Shown here: positions 43,103-55,957 of the stretch, in pieces | How the letters are laid out: every line of letters starts with the position of its first letter | How positions within the stretch are numbered: the stretch's first letter is position 1 | Source of the DNA: Enchytraeus crypticus | Lineage: Eukaryota; Annelida; Clitellata; Enchytraeida; Enchytraeidae | Assembly (NCBI GenBank): GCA_905160935.1 | Contig: CAJHZI010000189.1 | Location: 336,501-400,500, forward strand | Direction of reading: 5' to 3' | Length of the DNA: 64,000 nucleotides | Made by a program: the position numbers and the translations under genes | Notes under the pieces: generated by a model | The model's database searches: none | The model's input: only the letters and a program-made list of their open reading frames with translations | Told to the model about the DNA's origin: nothing

Positions 43103-46100
43103 AAGTATACCAAATTAATTGTTCTTTACGAGCAAACGTTTTACTATTGTAATTGCTTTATAAACCTAAGTAGTATAATAAATACTATAATTATGGATAT
43201 TAAACTTCATAATCCGGTTGCTCAACTTAAAATAATAGAAGAAACGCATAGTAACATAAACTTCATGAGAAATTAGCTAATCCCACTCAGTCAGTACTTA
43301 CTGGCACAGGTCCTCGCTCCGACAGGACCCACGGGTCCGTAGTTTGGCTGGCACAGACCATCGCACTTGCCTGGTCCCGACACCTGGCACCCGCTCATGC
43401 ACTTTCTGTCGCATCCTGATACGAAATAGACAAGCTAATGTATTAGATAGCAAACGAGTATAAATATTAAAGTATATGGAAAACCTCGGTCACAATCAAT
43501 AAGAATTTAACTTCCGGTTCCTCGCCATAAGCCAATCTCTTTAAAATTATGAATCCAGTAGTTAAGTTGCCGTTTAGTTACTTTTATAAGATATATCATC
43601 TTCCCTTAAATCCCTGCTTAACTAGGGTCGGGATACGAATAGACCTTATCTAATCCTAAAGACTTTCTAAGTTTTCCATTCATTTACATTTACTTAATTT
43701 AACTTAAATATCCTTAATTTAACTTAAATTTACTTAATTTAATTTATAAAAAGTTACTTTGATAGGATAATTTGCTAAAAATAATCGAACTCGTTCTCAC
43801 TTTTACAGGTTTGTGTGGCTGAATCCCTAACGTAGCCAGACTTGCAGTTAGAATCACATTTACCGCCCCCTGTAGACGTGCACTGAGAGGCGCAATTAGG
43901 ATCACAGGCTGCAACAATACCAAATCTGCATTACATGTTGCAGAAATACCAATTCTCGATTACATATTGAAACCATACTAAATCTACCTTACATGTTGAA
44001 AATATCGAATCAGAATTACATGTTGAACAATAAAAGTTACTGTCACATACGGAACGATGAGTAATAAACAAAACTAGTAATAAACTGAAAATATGCATAC
44101 CATCACTACGTAGTAATTAATGTAGAACATTTATTAATCGCTAAATATTACCTTCAGCGTCAGATCTAAATAATTGTAGAAATATTTGTAAGACTGCTTA
44201 AGCTACATTTGGACTACTATTATAATAGAATAATTAGACAATTTTCTAAACCAGATCGTAGTTAAACGGGGATTCAAGGGAAGATGCTGATGATGATGAA
44301 TAGTTGGATCATATATTGTGCCTCCACACAATAGTATCTAATAATATTCCCCGCATCTCGCTCAACCGTACGTAGACGATCAGATTTGTCGAGCTTACAC
44401 TCACCGATGTCGCCAATACGATAAAGAAATGAACGTAAAACGTGTTTATATGTTTTATATTTGAGAAATTATTTTATATGTTTTGACATTTGATGCAATA
44501 CCAATGCATATTTTTGGTGTCCCGCTAGATAGTCCATATCCGCTGTCACATCTATCACAGGATCTCAATCCGGCGTCCTTACACCCGTAGTCACAGTGAG
44601 CGGAGCAGTCTACACATGTGCAGCAAACTAGTGAATAGCGTGATGAATGGCATGATGAATAATACGGTGAATTGTTGTATGAATGGTAGGATGAATAGTT
44701 TGATAAATAGTATGATGAATTTTGGGATGAATAGTAGGATGAATTGCAGGATGAATATCATGATGAATAGTAGTATGAATGGTAGGACGAATAGTATTGT
44801 GGATTTATGACGAGTTGTAGGATGAATTATAGGATGAATAGCTTAATGAATGGTTTGATGAATTTTATGATGAATAGCATTTTGAATAGCGTAATGATTG
44901 ATATGCAAAAATAGTATGATGATTAACAAGATGTATGATGCGATGAATTGCATGGTATATCATAATGCATGATATGATGAAATGTATGATGATTTGCATA
45001 ACGAATGATAGGTTAATAAACTTTATAAATTGCATCATAAATAGTATCATAAAATAGTATCATATATTGCATCATGAATAGTGTCATGAATTGTATCCTG
45101 AATTGTATCATGACTATCATATCTATTATGAGAACAATAATGATTGAAATTTTAGTTTAATAGCATTTTCACAGCAGAGCAAACTAAAAGCAACTATAAC
45201 AAATTATGACTGCTTCATAAAATATTTTGCCATAAACTAAATAAATCATATTTTAACAATAATAATTCTAGTAATAATATTAACATAATAGTTAATATTT
45301 AATACTCATATTACTACAAATGCTACTACTATTACTAACAATTACTAACATAAAACAGAAAATGGCACATAAATATTATATTATAACACATAGTATTTGT
45401 AAATGAGAAATACCAATACTTAAGTTAAATCATATATTGACAATATATAATTATTATTTATTTACTGCTTTATACTTAGATGCAATTATTACGCAGTATA
45501 TCTAAAAATCATTCAAACAACATTAAGGACGTGACATCGAATTCAAACAAAAACTGTGTCTCTTAGGTTGTGATTACTGAGTGAACATCAACCATCAACA
45601 TTGATCTTTCTACGTAAAAATGAATAAAAATAAGATCGCTAATTATTCATAAAATACATCTTAATATTTTAAGTTGTCTAGATACACGATTTCAACTAGA
45701 CAAATTACTCTAATTAAAAACTAACGCAGAGCACTGGCTTGAGATAATGTAGCTTATTGGACTATTTTCAAGCAATAATGTGAATAGCAGTGTTGTGAAG
45801 TAACGATTTAAAAATACTTCGTTACAAGTAAAAAGTACCAAGCGATACTTTTACTTGTAACGAAGTACCCAATTTAGCTGGGTACTTTTCACTTGTAACA
45901 AACTAATTTTTCTAGTACTTTTTACTTTTACTTTTAGCCGCTGAAGTAAAAAAGTCGCGTTACTTTTGAAAATTGGATGAATATCTATCACCAAATTTTT
46001 GCTAGTTAATAAAAATTTTAATACTAGAAGAATAAGCAATAAAGTAAGACAAATTCAAATTTATCTGTAGTTTACCGCCAGTAGGCTAACTGCTCTAAAT

Positions 46101-47000
46101 CAGGTGTGACGAAAGTCAAAGTCTATGATCTACAGTCTTGGCCATATACCTGTACTGGCCTTTGTAGTCTAGTCAAGGATATGATAAATTGGGCATTGAG
46201 GTTTAGCGCAATATTAAAATTTGTTATTTTTCAGAGGATAACGTCTATAGTGGCTTATATAGTTCTATCATAGATTGTGGATGACTATCTTTCTCCGAGA
46301 TTGTTTGGCGAAGTAAGTTCATAGTTAAATTTGAACAATTTGAAATTAAGACCTGGAATTTTTTTAAATACATTTAGAATAAGAATTAAAATAAATATTA
46401 TTTTATAAGAAAATTAAAAAAGAACATCTTCAAATAAGTATTGCTTAAACATTCCTAAGACACGTCTCACACACACACACACACACACACACACTCTCTC
46501 TCTCTCTTTCTCTCTCACACACACACACTCTCTCTCTCTCTCTATCAGACTCAATATATTATCATTCAATAGATCGAAGCGCACCGTGTCTGCCTTCCAA
46601 GTAGGTGTATAGGCCTACATCTTAATTTGCATTTTGATTTTTAGGTTGACTGATTTGACTCTTAATTTTTAAATCTTTATAACCTACAGTTCTATTAATG
46701 AGTCCGAGTTAAGTTGCGTTCGGAATATATAAGAATAAATCTTTAATAAACTACATGTGTCGTAAGAGGCGACTGAGTAAGATCTAAGATAGACAACGGG
46801 AAACCATCTCAGGAGCCATATTGTTCCTATTTAAGCTGTCACCTAATTTAAGGTGAGAATAATTCAGAGCCATTTGAGCTGGGAATTAAATCGTTGCTCG
46901 TTAGTCGGTAGAGTGCTCTTTAAGGAGCTTCAAGGTAGTGAAGGCAGCGTGTGAGTAGGAATATAAATATATTGGACCTTATACGTACTTAATAGGACAC

Positions 47001-47036
<36 letters not shown>

Positions 47037-50000
47037 GAGTCTATGTTAACAGTTTTAATTTAACCTAAATCTGAATGAAAAATTAAATCTTATATATAAA
47101 TATAAATTTAAAATCTAATATAAGCATTGGCATGTCGGTCAAATATTCTTTTAGTTAAGAAACTTCAGGCATCGAATTCAAAATTATCGGTTATTAATTA
47201 GAATTAAATCGAGTACCTCACTTAACTAATTTACGAACGTGTAAAACTTTTCTATAAATGTATAATTTGTTTTCTTAAAAAATTCAGACTAATTTTACTG
47301 TTTACTCAAAAGTACTACTTTTTTGTCGAGTACTTTTACTTTTTACTTAAGTAAAATTATGATAAAGTACTTTTTACTTTTACTTATACTAACCATTTAC
47401 TTTTACTTAAAGTATTTTGTTGAGTACTTTTTACAACACTGGTGAATAGACATTTATCCACTAAGCAGAGAAATCATATCCAGTGAGTTGTAAAAGAAAA
47501 ACGTAAACATGAAGCAATTTCAGTGTTTAACATGTTTTTCAAAAATTACTAACTAGCAATTTTACTGTCAAGTTGAATTAAATTTATCTGGCAATGAAAG
47601 AAATATCTACATGTAGATAGACTATGCGCGAAGATAAATGTAAATGAACTCCCTATGTAGCGACAGCTTTTAATGCATCCTCGGGGATTCGTAACGTAGT
47701 TATTTCAAAATTGTATTCTTACTAAGCACAATTCAAAGTTTAAGACACTCATAATTAAAAGTTGGAATATCTGAATTAATCTCATATTTGATTTGATTGT
47801 TTTATTTAAAATGATTTAGGTCCGAGTCAAATTTCACCTACCTGTACTATGTACTAAGAAAATTTAATGTTAAAGTCACTTTCCTCATTCGAAAGAGATA
47901 TCAGTGACGGGAGAGCCAAGGATTTGAACCCGCACATACTGATCGAATATCTTACCGACATCGACACTGGCTCCAGTCAGTGGCGATGTCGATAATACTC
48001 TAACAATATCGATTCAATCCAACATTAAAATTAAAAAATGCACAGTGAGCTTACAAATAACTACAGGCCTTCAAAGCATTTAAACAATATGACATTTTAA
48101 CAGCAGGACACAAGCATTGTACAATATCGAGCAGTGTAAGCAAAACGAAGAGTAGGGGTGAGTAATTAGGCGATAAAAAATCGGGTGTAATTATGTGGTT
48201 ACTGACACAACTGTACCTGTAATAACACCATCGGTACCCCCATTTACACCTCCCGGGTTTTGGGTGCCTTAACGATCAGAAAAAAGGCTAAAGATTTTGG
48301 TTAACCTACATCATCAGCCAACTGGGAGCAGATCCCGCTTCTACGCTATTTTAGGCAATTGTCCATAATTACGCTGACCTCACAATCTTTAATGTAATCC
48401 ATTGGATTATTGTGGTAGTTCAGAGCTTTGTTGTGCATTGCTTTCGCAATGTCTTGCAGTAGTCACTCTCAACGAATCAATTATTACAGTTTTATCTATT
48501 GTAAAGAAATTGAAAGAATGATAGAATATTTGTAAATTGAGGAATTCTAATTGATTGAATTAAAAACTCTATCTGCAAAGTATCAACGTGTTTAAAAATT
48601 AAGCAGCAGATTGTTTAAGAAGAAATAGTAAACATTAGCTTAATTAAAATATTCTATACCTATTAGCAAGCATTAAGAGATAACTTGACATTTACAACTA
48701 TTAATTAATTTATGATTGCAATTCAGAATTATAATTAATTATATTCCAATGTAGAAGAATTTAAATTGATCAAAATAAAATTAAATACCAGTTTTTGAAT
48801 TCTTCTGCGTAAACTTAAAACCCTAATTACTAATGAAACTGCTGTCGTTTGTCCCCTAGGCCTATGAATTCATTCCATGAAAATTAGATAGCTCGTTATG
48901 ATAATTTTATAACTGCAGCTCGAGTGTGTTGAGTCGTCTTGAAGAGAAACCTTGTGCTTCTGAACCTTAACGTTAAACATGCTACGACCTACTTACGTAG
49001 AGTTATATAGGCAGTAACATGTTACAGGATATAAAACAACTCTCTATTGAACCATTTCTAAAAATGGGGAATATTTGCCTGTGACGAATTAATTATTGCT
49101 ATTATTATTATTAGTTTATTACTATAAAGACAATTCATTCACAATGATTAGTTACACGTAAAAATATCTGAACATGTAGTCAACTAATTTATATTTGCAC
49201 ATATCACAGTGGAAGGACGAGTTTATATCACATCTGTCTGAAAGCCAGGAAGCCACTGGTTCAGCTCCCAACAAGAGCAGTCTCTAACAGCACTCACAGC
49301 GATGCCGAAACAGACGCCAAACTCTTGAATATTAATAATACCAATTTACTTTACTAAGTTTCGAAATATTATCAAAACAAAGCTCATATGTATAACATAT
49401 ATCATATGTCAGCCTCCTCGACAATGCTAACAAAACAAAGTTTCGTTTACGATAGATAGTTACGTTTTTATAACTCTCTCTCTCTCTCTCTCTCTCTTAG
49501 TGCTCTGCCTACTGGCAGGTCCGTAGTATATAACGCTTCCACTTTTCTCTATCTTCCATTTTCCTCTCCATGTCCACATACGAGTGGATCTTTAAATCAT
49601 CTATAACATTCCTTTTTATTTACCGTTATTCTTGGGGGAGTCTGCTTATGACGAGGTGGACCCCCTATCCTCAGCTTCAACTAACATTTACTGGGCAAGG
49701 GCGTCGTTCCCTGAGAAAACAATCCTGTTTACCCAACTAACAACAAATATTCGAAATATTCTGCAATTCAAATTTGAAATTGACTAGTACGTCGTCTTTA
49801 GTTGTGGTTTTATTGATTGATAGCTCTTACCGTTGGAGCACTGCTGTGAGGAGGGGTTGTACCTGTATCCGTCCCAGCACTGACCGTCACACCTTCCCGC
49901 CCCAGCGCTCTGACACCCACCCGCGCACCCCGGGTCACAGACTGCAGATAAATAGGGCGGTAAGAAAAATAGGATAGAAATATTAAAGAAATTAGGATAA

Positions 50001-51192
50001 ACCGATGACTTAATATTTGATGAGGCATTAGTACGATATAGAAGAACCGATTAGATTTCAGGTTGTTGTCTCATAGGGGCTCTTCAAATTCTGGCATCGT
50101 ACGTCATTGTTGTAATTTCGACAGATGAAACTAACATCAGCTTGCGTCTTTTTAACTCTAGTCTGCCTTTTTACGTTTATAGGCGCTCTAGGAATGTTAA
50201 TCGCTTATTGATATTAAAACAGTATTGGGCAAAGTCATAGCTGATTAGACAATATATTAAATCTGGTACGTGAACACTAAAGGGGTGTAGTTAAATAAAA
50301 CAATTGAGATAATTCTTAAACTTATTTAAGTCTTCATTGGATAAAATGTGGCTTTTAACACCAGTAATTTTATATTTAAGCGATTTGAACTTACGTTCAC
50401 AGTTTCTTGGTACTTTATTTGACAGTCCATATCCCTGATCACATTGGTCGCAGGATCCAAGCCCGGACTGGACGCATCCGAAGGCACAATTCAAAGAGCA
50501 ACCTAAATATACGATAGCATAAATAGTGATAACAAACAAGAGCATTAGCATATTTTACACATGAACGTAACTCCGACAAGACATGCGATAACAAGAACAT
50601 GAGTAGCCCAGATATAAGCTTGCTTGAGCTATGTGCATTTTATTTCTCTTCCCGATGATAAATGTGGAGCAGGAATGAAAAGTAGAAGTGAACAAACAAA
50701 AGAGGCCTTCATCAAGAGAAAAAGTCTACTATAATAAGTTTGAAGAAATACAAGAAGATAAAAATTGTAAAGACTTAAGTGTGGACCACACTCATGTATG
50801 GTTATGAAACATGGACATTAAGAAAGGAGGATCTTAGGAAACTGGAAACGTGCTAAATGTGGCTATGGAGAAGAATAGAGATTAAATGGACTGACAAAAT
50901 TACGAATGAAGAAGTGATAAATAGGGTTAACATAAATAGACAATTGATAAATATCAGAAGGAATAGAAAGAAGAACCGGATGAGTTATTTACTGAGAGGG
51001 AATGGTTGATGAAAAGAGGTAATTGAGGAAAGAATGGAAGGGGAAAAGGCTAAAGGAAGATCGAGCCTTTAGATTCTGGTTTATTAATGCTGGGTGATTT
51101 GATATCTAATTTGTATGTTGATATGAAGAGAGAAGCAGAGGACAGAAATTTGTGGAGGAGTTATATGCATGGACCTGCCAATAGGCAGTGCA

Positions 51193-51243
<51 letters not shown>

Positions 51244-52864
51244 GCTAGCTCATCAGCCAATTTCGAGTCATCTTGGCAACACTATTAGCGAAAATTGTGA
51301 AATGTCTTCCTTTGCGCGGTTTGTGCATATCCTATCAACAGTATCGAAAACGATATCAATTATTATTTTTATTATAATTAATAAATTTATTGTTTAATTT
51401 TTACAAATTGAAAACAATAATAATGTTGTTTACTTACTTTCAGATGGACTGCTCGTTCCTGAAATACAATTATATGACGCAAAAATTTAATATGTATCAA
51501 AACAATTCAACACACAAAAATGCAAAAACACCGGTATTACTATTTTGCAACATGTATTTGAACTTAAGCATAAAATTTCATTATAACATAGTATTTCATG
51601 AGTAGTGTACGTACATCAATCACTTACATTAATCTTTTGTGACGGTAGCTTGAGTGTGTCGAGTCTTCTTAAAAACACGCCTTGGGCTTCTGAACCTTGA
51701 CGTTAAACACACTACAACCTACCTACCTACCTATTTCGTTATCACGACTTTAGCAAAGTCTGTCATATTGAATACAACCATCTACATCAATTCATGAACG
51801 CTTGTATCAGAAAGCAGGCTGATGCTTAGATACCTAAATACAAAAAGTACCTGAAAAAGGCTCATGCTTTTTGATATTAGAAGTGAAGCTGTTAACGTAA
51901 AGCAAAGCGTAAGTTTTAGAATCTAATATTGAATAGCATGCAAATAATGAATGCAATCCGCAAGTAAAACGTTTTCCGAATACCTAACATAGTTAATTAT
52001 ATTGCTGTTAACAAAGAAATGTTATAATGCTACCATAGGCTGCCGAACTTCTCACAAATATTACACTACAGTGACTACATAAATATTAGTTTTCGGACCA
52101 ACACTTTGTTTTCAGACATAAATTATAAATTTAACAGCATCGTTTCAAATAAGATGCGACAATATCGTTTAAGCTACGTGAACAACATTCACAAAAGAAT
52201 ACATAACGGCACACTGGGTCAGGAAGCACAGATGCTTGTTTAAGACCCATTTCCTCCTTCCTCTCCATGGTTATTAGTAATTGTTGCCTTTTGATGGCGC
52301 ATTAATTGCAGCCGGCGTGGATTTAAGAATAACCTTCCATCACCGTGGGATTTTTTCCTTCCTAAGCTTTTACCAACACTCGGTCTTCCAAGGTGGTTAC
52401 CCACAAAGTACTAATCGAGGTCGATGCAGCTTAACTTCGATAATTGACGCGCAACTAAACCAAGTGCGCTAATCCCGCCGCCTAAACGTTGTGCCGAATA
52501 CATTTATTACTGTATTCTGCACAACGTCACTCGGTGGACACCAGAGCAGCCTCCTCAACTTTCTGCCTCCCATCTATCACTATTCCTCACAACAACGCAA
52601 ATAAAGAGCCGGTTTTCAGGTTTACATTTGACATTACGCTTATCAACGTGGGATAGGGACGCGCTTACTGGTGCACAGCTTAGTTCCACTGTCCAGTGTG
52701 TATCCTGAACTGCAGCTTCCGTCACAGCGTCCCGCTCCGCTAATAGTGCATCCGGTAAGACAATGAGCATCACAGGCTGTAAAACAGCAATCAATTAAGC
52801 AATAAGTGTATTTATAAAAAAGCGAGATTTTACGCAGAAAGAAATCATCATCATCATCATCATC

Positions 52865-52904
<40 letters not shown>

Positions 52905-55900
52905 CATCATCATCATCATCTTCCCTTGAATCCCAGTTCAACCAGGGTCGGGATACTAATACCAACGAAAATATGAAAAACTAAATACCAGCTCTAAATA
53001 GACTGCGGAGAATCTGGTAGCCTAATGAGAAAGAGCAGAAGTACTTAATCCTATATAGATTATAACTATCCATGAGGTTCTTGTAAAACATATCATAATA
53101 TCTTGTTAGAAACCTACGAACCTATCTCGTATTGCTGTTCTAGCAGAAATAACGGCACATTCAACAACTGTAACCAAGTGAGTAACAATATTGATGTCAC
53201 CATTTGAAGTTATGATATAATATATTTTGAAAAATAATTCAATTCATCAATACAATTCATTAATGAATCAATTAACCTTAAACAAAAATACACTAAATCT
53301 CAATCAATCTATACAAATACAACTTCACTAAAATAGAATCTTATTGTGTATTTTTTACATAATAAAATTGTGTAAATTGTTTCTTCTTCTCTAAGTGTCG
53401 TGCCTGTTCCAAGCCTGGGCGGTCATGGTCATATTCCTCCATATGTCTCCATATGTCTCCATATGTTTGTTGCTCAGATCATCTCTGTTTCAGTTAACTG
53501 CATCCATTTGCTAAGGCTCTAAATAGACGTCATTCGTTGTCGACCCTTGCATCTCTTTCCTTCTATTATTCCTGTCACTACGGTATTTTCAACTATTTTG
53601 TTCCGCATAATGTGTCTGAAAAATTTCATCTGTTGTCGTAAATTGTTTAGCGATATAATTATACTTATAAAATAAGCATCTTACCTTCGCAAGATTTAGG
53701 AATAGCCTGATTCAATCCATAGCCGGTGTCACATCTATCACAGGAACCCCCTCCTGAACTCTGGCACCCCGCAGAGCAGTGACTCGAGCATAACACCCTA
53801 TCGGCTTCAATAAAATCATGCGAATAATAACAATTATATAACATCATATAAACAATAACAATTCGATTACATCATATAAATAATAACAATTAAATAACAT
53901 CATGCAAATAATAACAATTAATTAATATCCAGTAAATAATAACAATTGAGTAACATCATATAAATACTAAAATTAAATAACATTATATAAATAATAATAA
54001 TTAAATAACCTTATGCAAATAATAAAAATTAAATAACGTCAAGCAAATAATAACAATTAAATAACATCATATAAATAATAACAATTAACTAACAGCATAA
54101 ATGTTTCATAAACTCGATTCATCAGCAGACGTGAAGATACTATGTAATCGTTAGACAATTGAGGCTCTGCAAAAATTAAACTTTATAAACTATAATTATA
54201 ATCCCGTTAGAATGAAATTTTTACTAACAGATGCAAGGTATATTAATGTTGACTATTAATTTCGCTTAAATTTTAACATTTTGATTTCAGCTATTATTTA
54301 TAATTTTTGAAATCTAGAAAATTTCATCGTTGACCAGCAGTGTGTGGCAAGTTCTTCATTTGGGCGATTAATTTACACATCGGAAAACAACGGGAAATCA
54401 TTTCACACGTTACGTTTCCTTAGCTAACGACTACATTTAGGCTTAGATAAGGCATCGATTCGTGTGGAATGTAGAGATGTGTAACTTAATTTAGTGAAAC
54501 TTACGCTTTTTACATTGCTAAACTGATAATAAATTTATAAACGTGTAAAAGCTAAAAAGCCAAAGCTAAGCTTAACGTCAGTTTCCTCACTCGAAAGCGA
54601 TATCAGTGACTGTCGAGCCCAGGCTTTGAACCCCGCACATACTGATCCGCGGTCGAGTATCTATCCGACTTCGCCATTGGCTCCATCCATACAGAACTGT
54701 ACATATAGAACTGTACATACAGAACTGTACATACAGAACTGTACATATAGAACTGTACATACAAAACTGTACATACAGAACTGTACATACAGAACTGTAC
54801 ATATAGAACTGTACATATAGAACTGTACATACAGAACTGTACATATAGAACTGTACATACAGACCTGTACATACAGAACTGTACATATAGAACTGTATAT
54901 ACAGAACTGTACATATAGAACTGTACATACAGAACTGTACATACAGAACTGTACATATAGAACTGTACATACAGAACTGTACATACAGAACTGTACATAC
55001 AGAACTGTACATATAGAACTGTACATATAGAACTGTACAGTTCTTAATCAGAACATTTAAATGAGATTGCCTGTTCTATTGATATAGTAAGAGACTAGTG
55101 GAGACTAAAGACACGACATAGCCACACGTACCCGTGCACGTTCCTGTGGAAGGATCGAACGTGTAGCCAGCTGATCTACAGCTTCCGTCACACTTACCAG
55201 CGCCTCTAGTGGAACAGCCGTTGTCGCAGTTTGCATCGCAAGCTGAAACATGAAAATGGCTTTTCAAAAGTATATTAAACAACAAATAAAAATATATAAA
55301 AATAAAATGATGTAAAATATTAAGCACTTTATAAATTAAAATTAACAGATTAAAAAATAACAATTAGGATATCACAGAAAATCATTTCATAGTTAGTAAT
55401 TCTTCAGAACATAACGTTTGATAGGAAACTTGTCCATTGACTGAAAATTCCGTACTATTACTAGTACCCTGTATTAATTAAGTTGAATCATTAATGAAAC
55501 TAAATAAAGCCGCAGATCAATCAGACAGTGGCTCTCGAATTAAAATCTATAGATTAAATTTATTTTAACTAAATATCTAAATTCAGAGAAATGAAATAAA
55601 TCGGATACCTTCACAAGTTCTGGTTAAAGCCTGATTTAAACCAAACCCGAAGTCACAAGCATCGCAGGAGCCGTTTCCAGTCAAACTGCAGCCGATGGCG
55701 CAATGAGCGGAGCACACTCTCACTACGACTGGGAGTTAACATAGAAATATCATCGTTTTGTATTGCTTACAATCGAAATTATTGCTTTATAGTATAATAT
55801 ATATAATGGAAGGAAACCCACTCATATGTGGAAATGAAGAGGAAGGCGGAAGACAGAGAAGAGTGGAGGCGTTATATACCATGGTCCTGCCAGTAGGCAG

Positions 55901-55905
55901 TGCAC

Positions 55906-55957
<52 letters not shown>

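Larger units (their letters stand above)
45788..47441. mobile_element. Non-autonomous hAT-like DNA transposon, 1,654 bp
   Basis: Ends CAGTGTTGT and ACAACACTG are flanked by an exact 8-bp duplication GTGAATAG (45780-45787 and 47442-47449). Subterminal regions are packed with 'taaaagtact'-type motifs in both orientations, as in many hAT elements. No transposase frame is present. A family C retroposon (46748-47036) and a CA/CT microsatellite (46468-46545) lie inside. Confidence 0.88.

Noticed and set aside
52555-52794. 79-residue reverse frame
   Set aside because: Wrong frame over exon m15; the phase-1 frame with the cysteine module explains the region.
54587-55026. Reverse-strand frames of [10 protein letters not shown] repeats
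   Set aside because: Translation of the 14-bp satellite in three frames.
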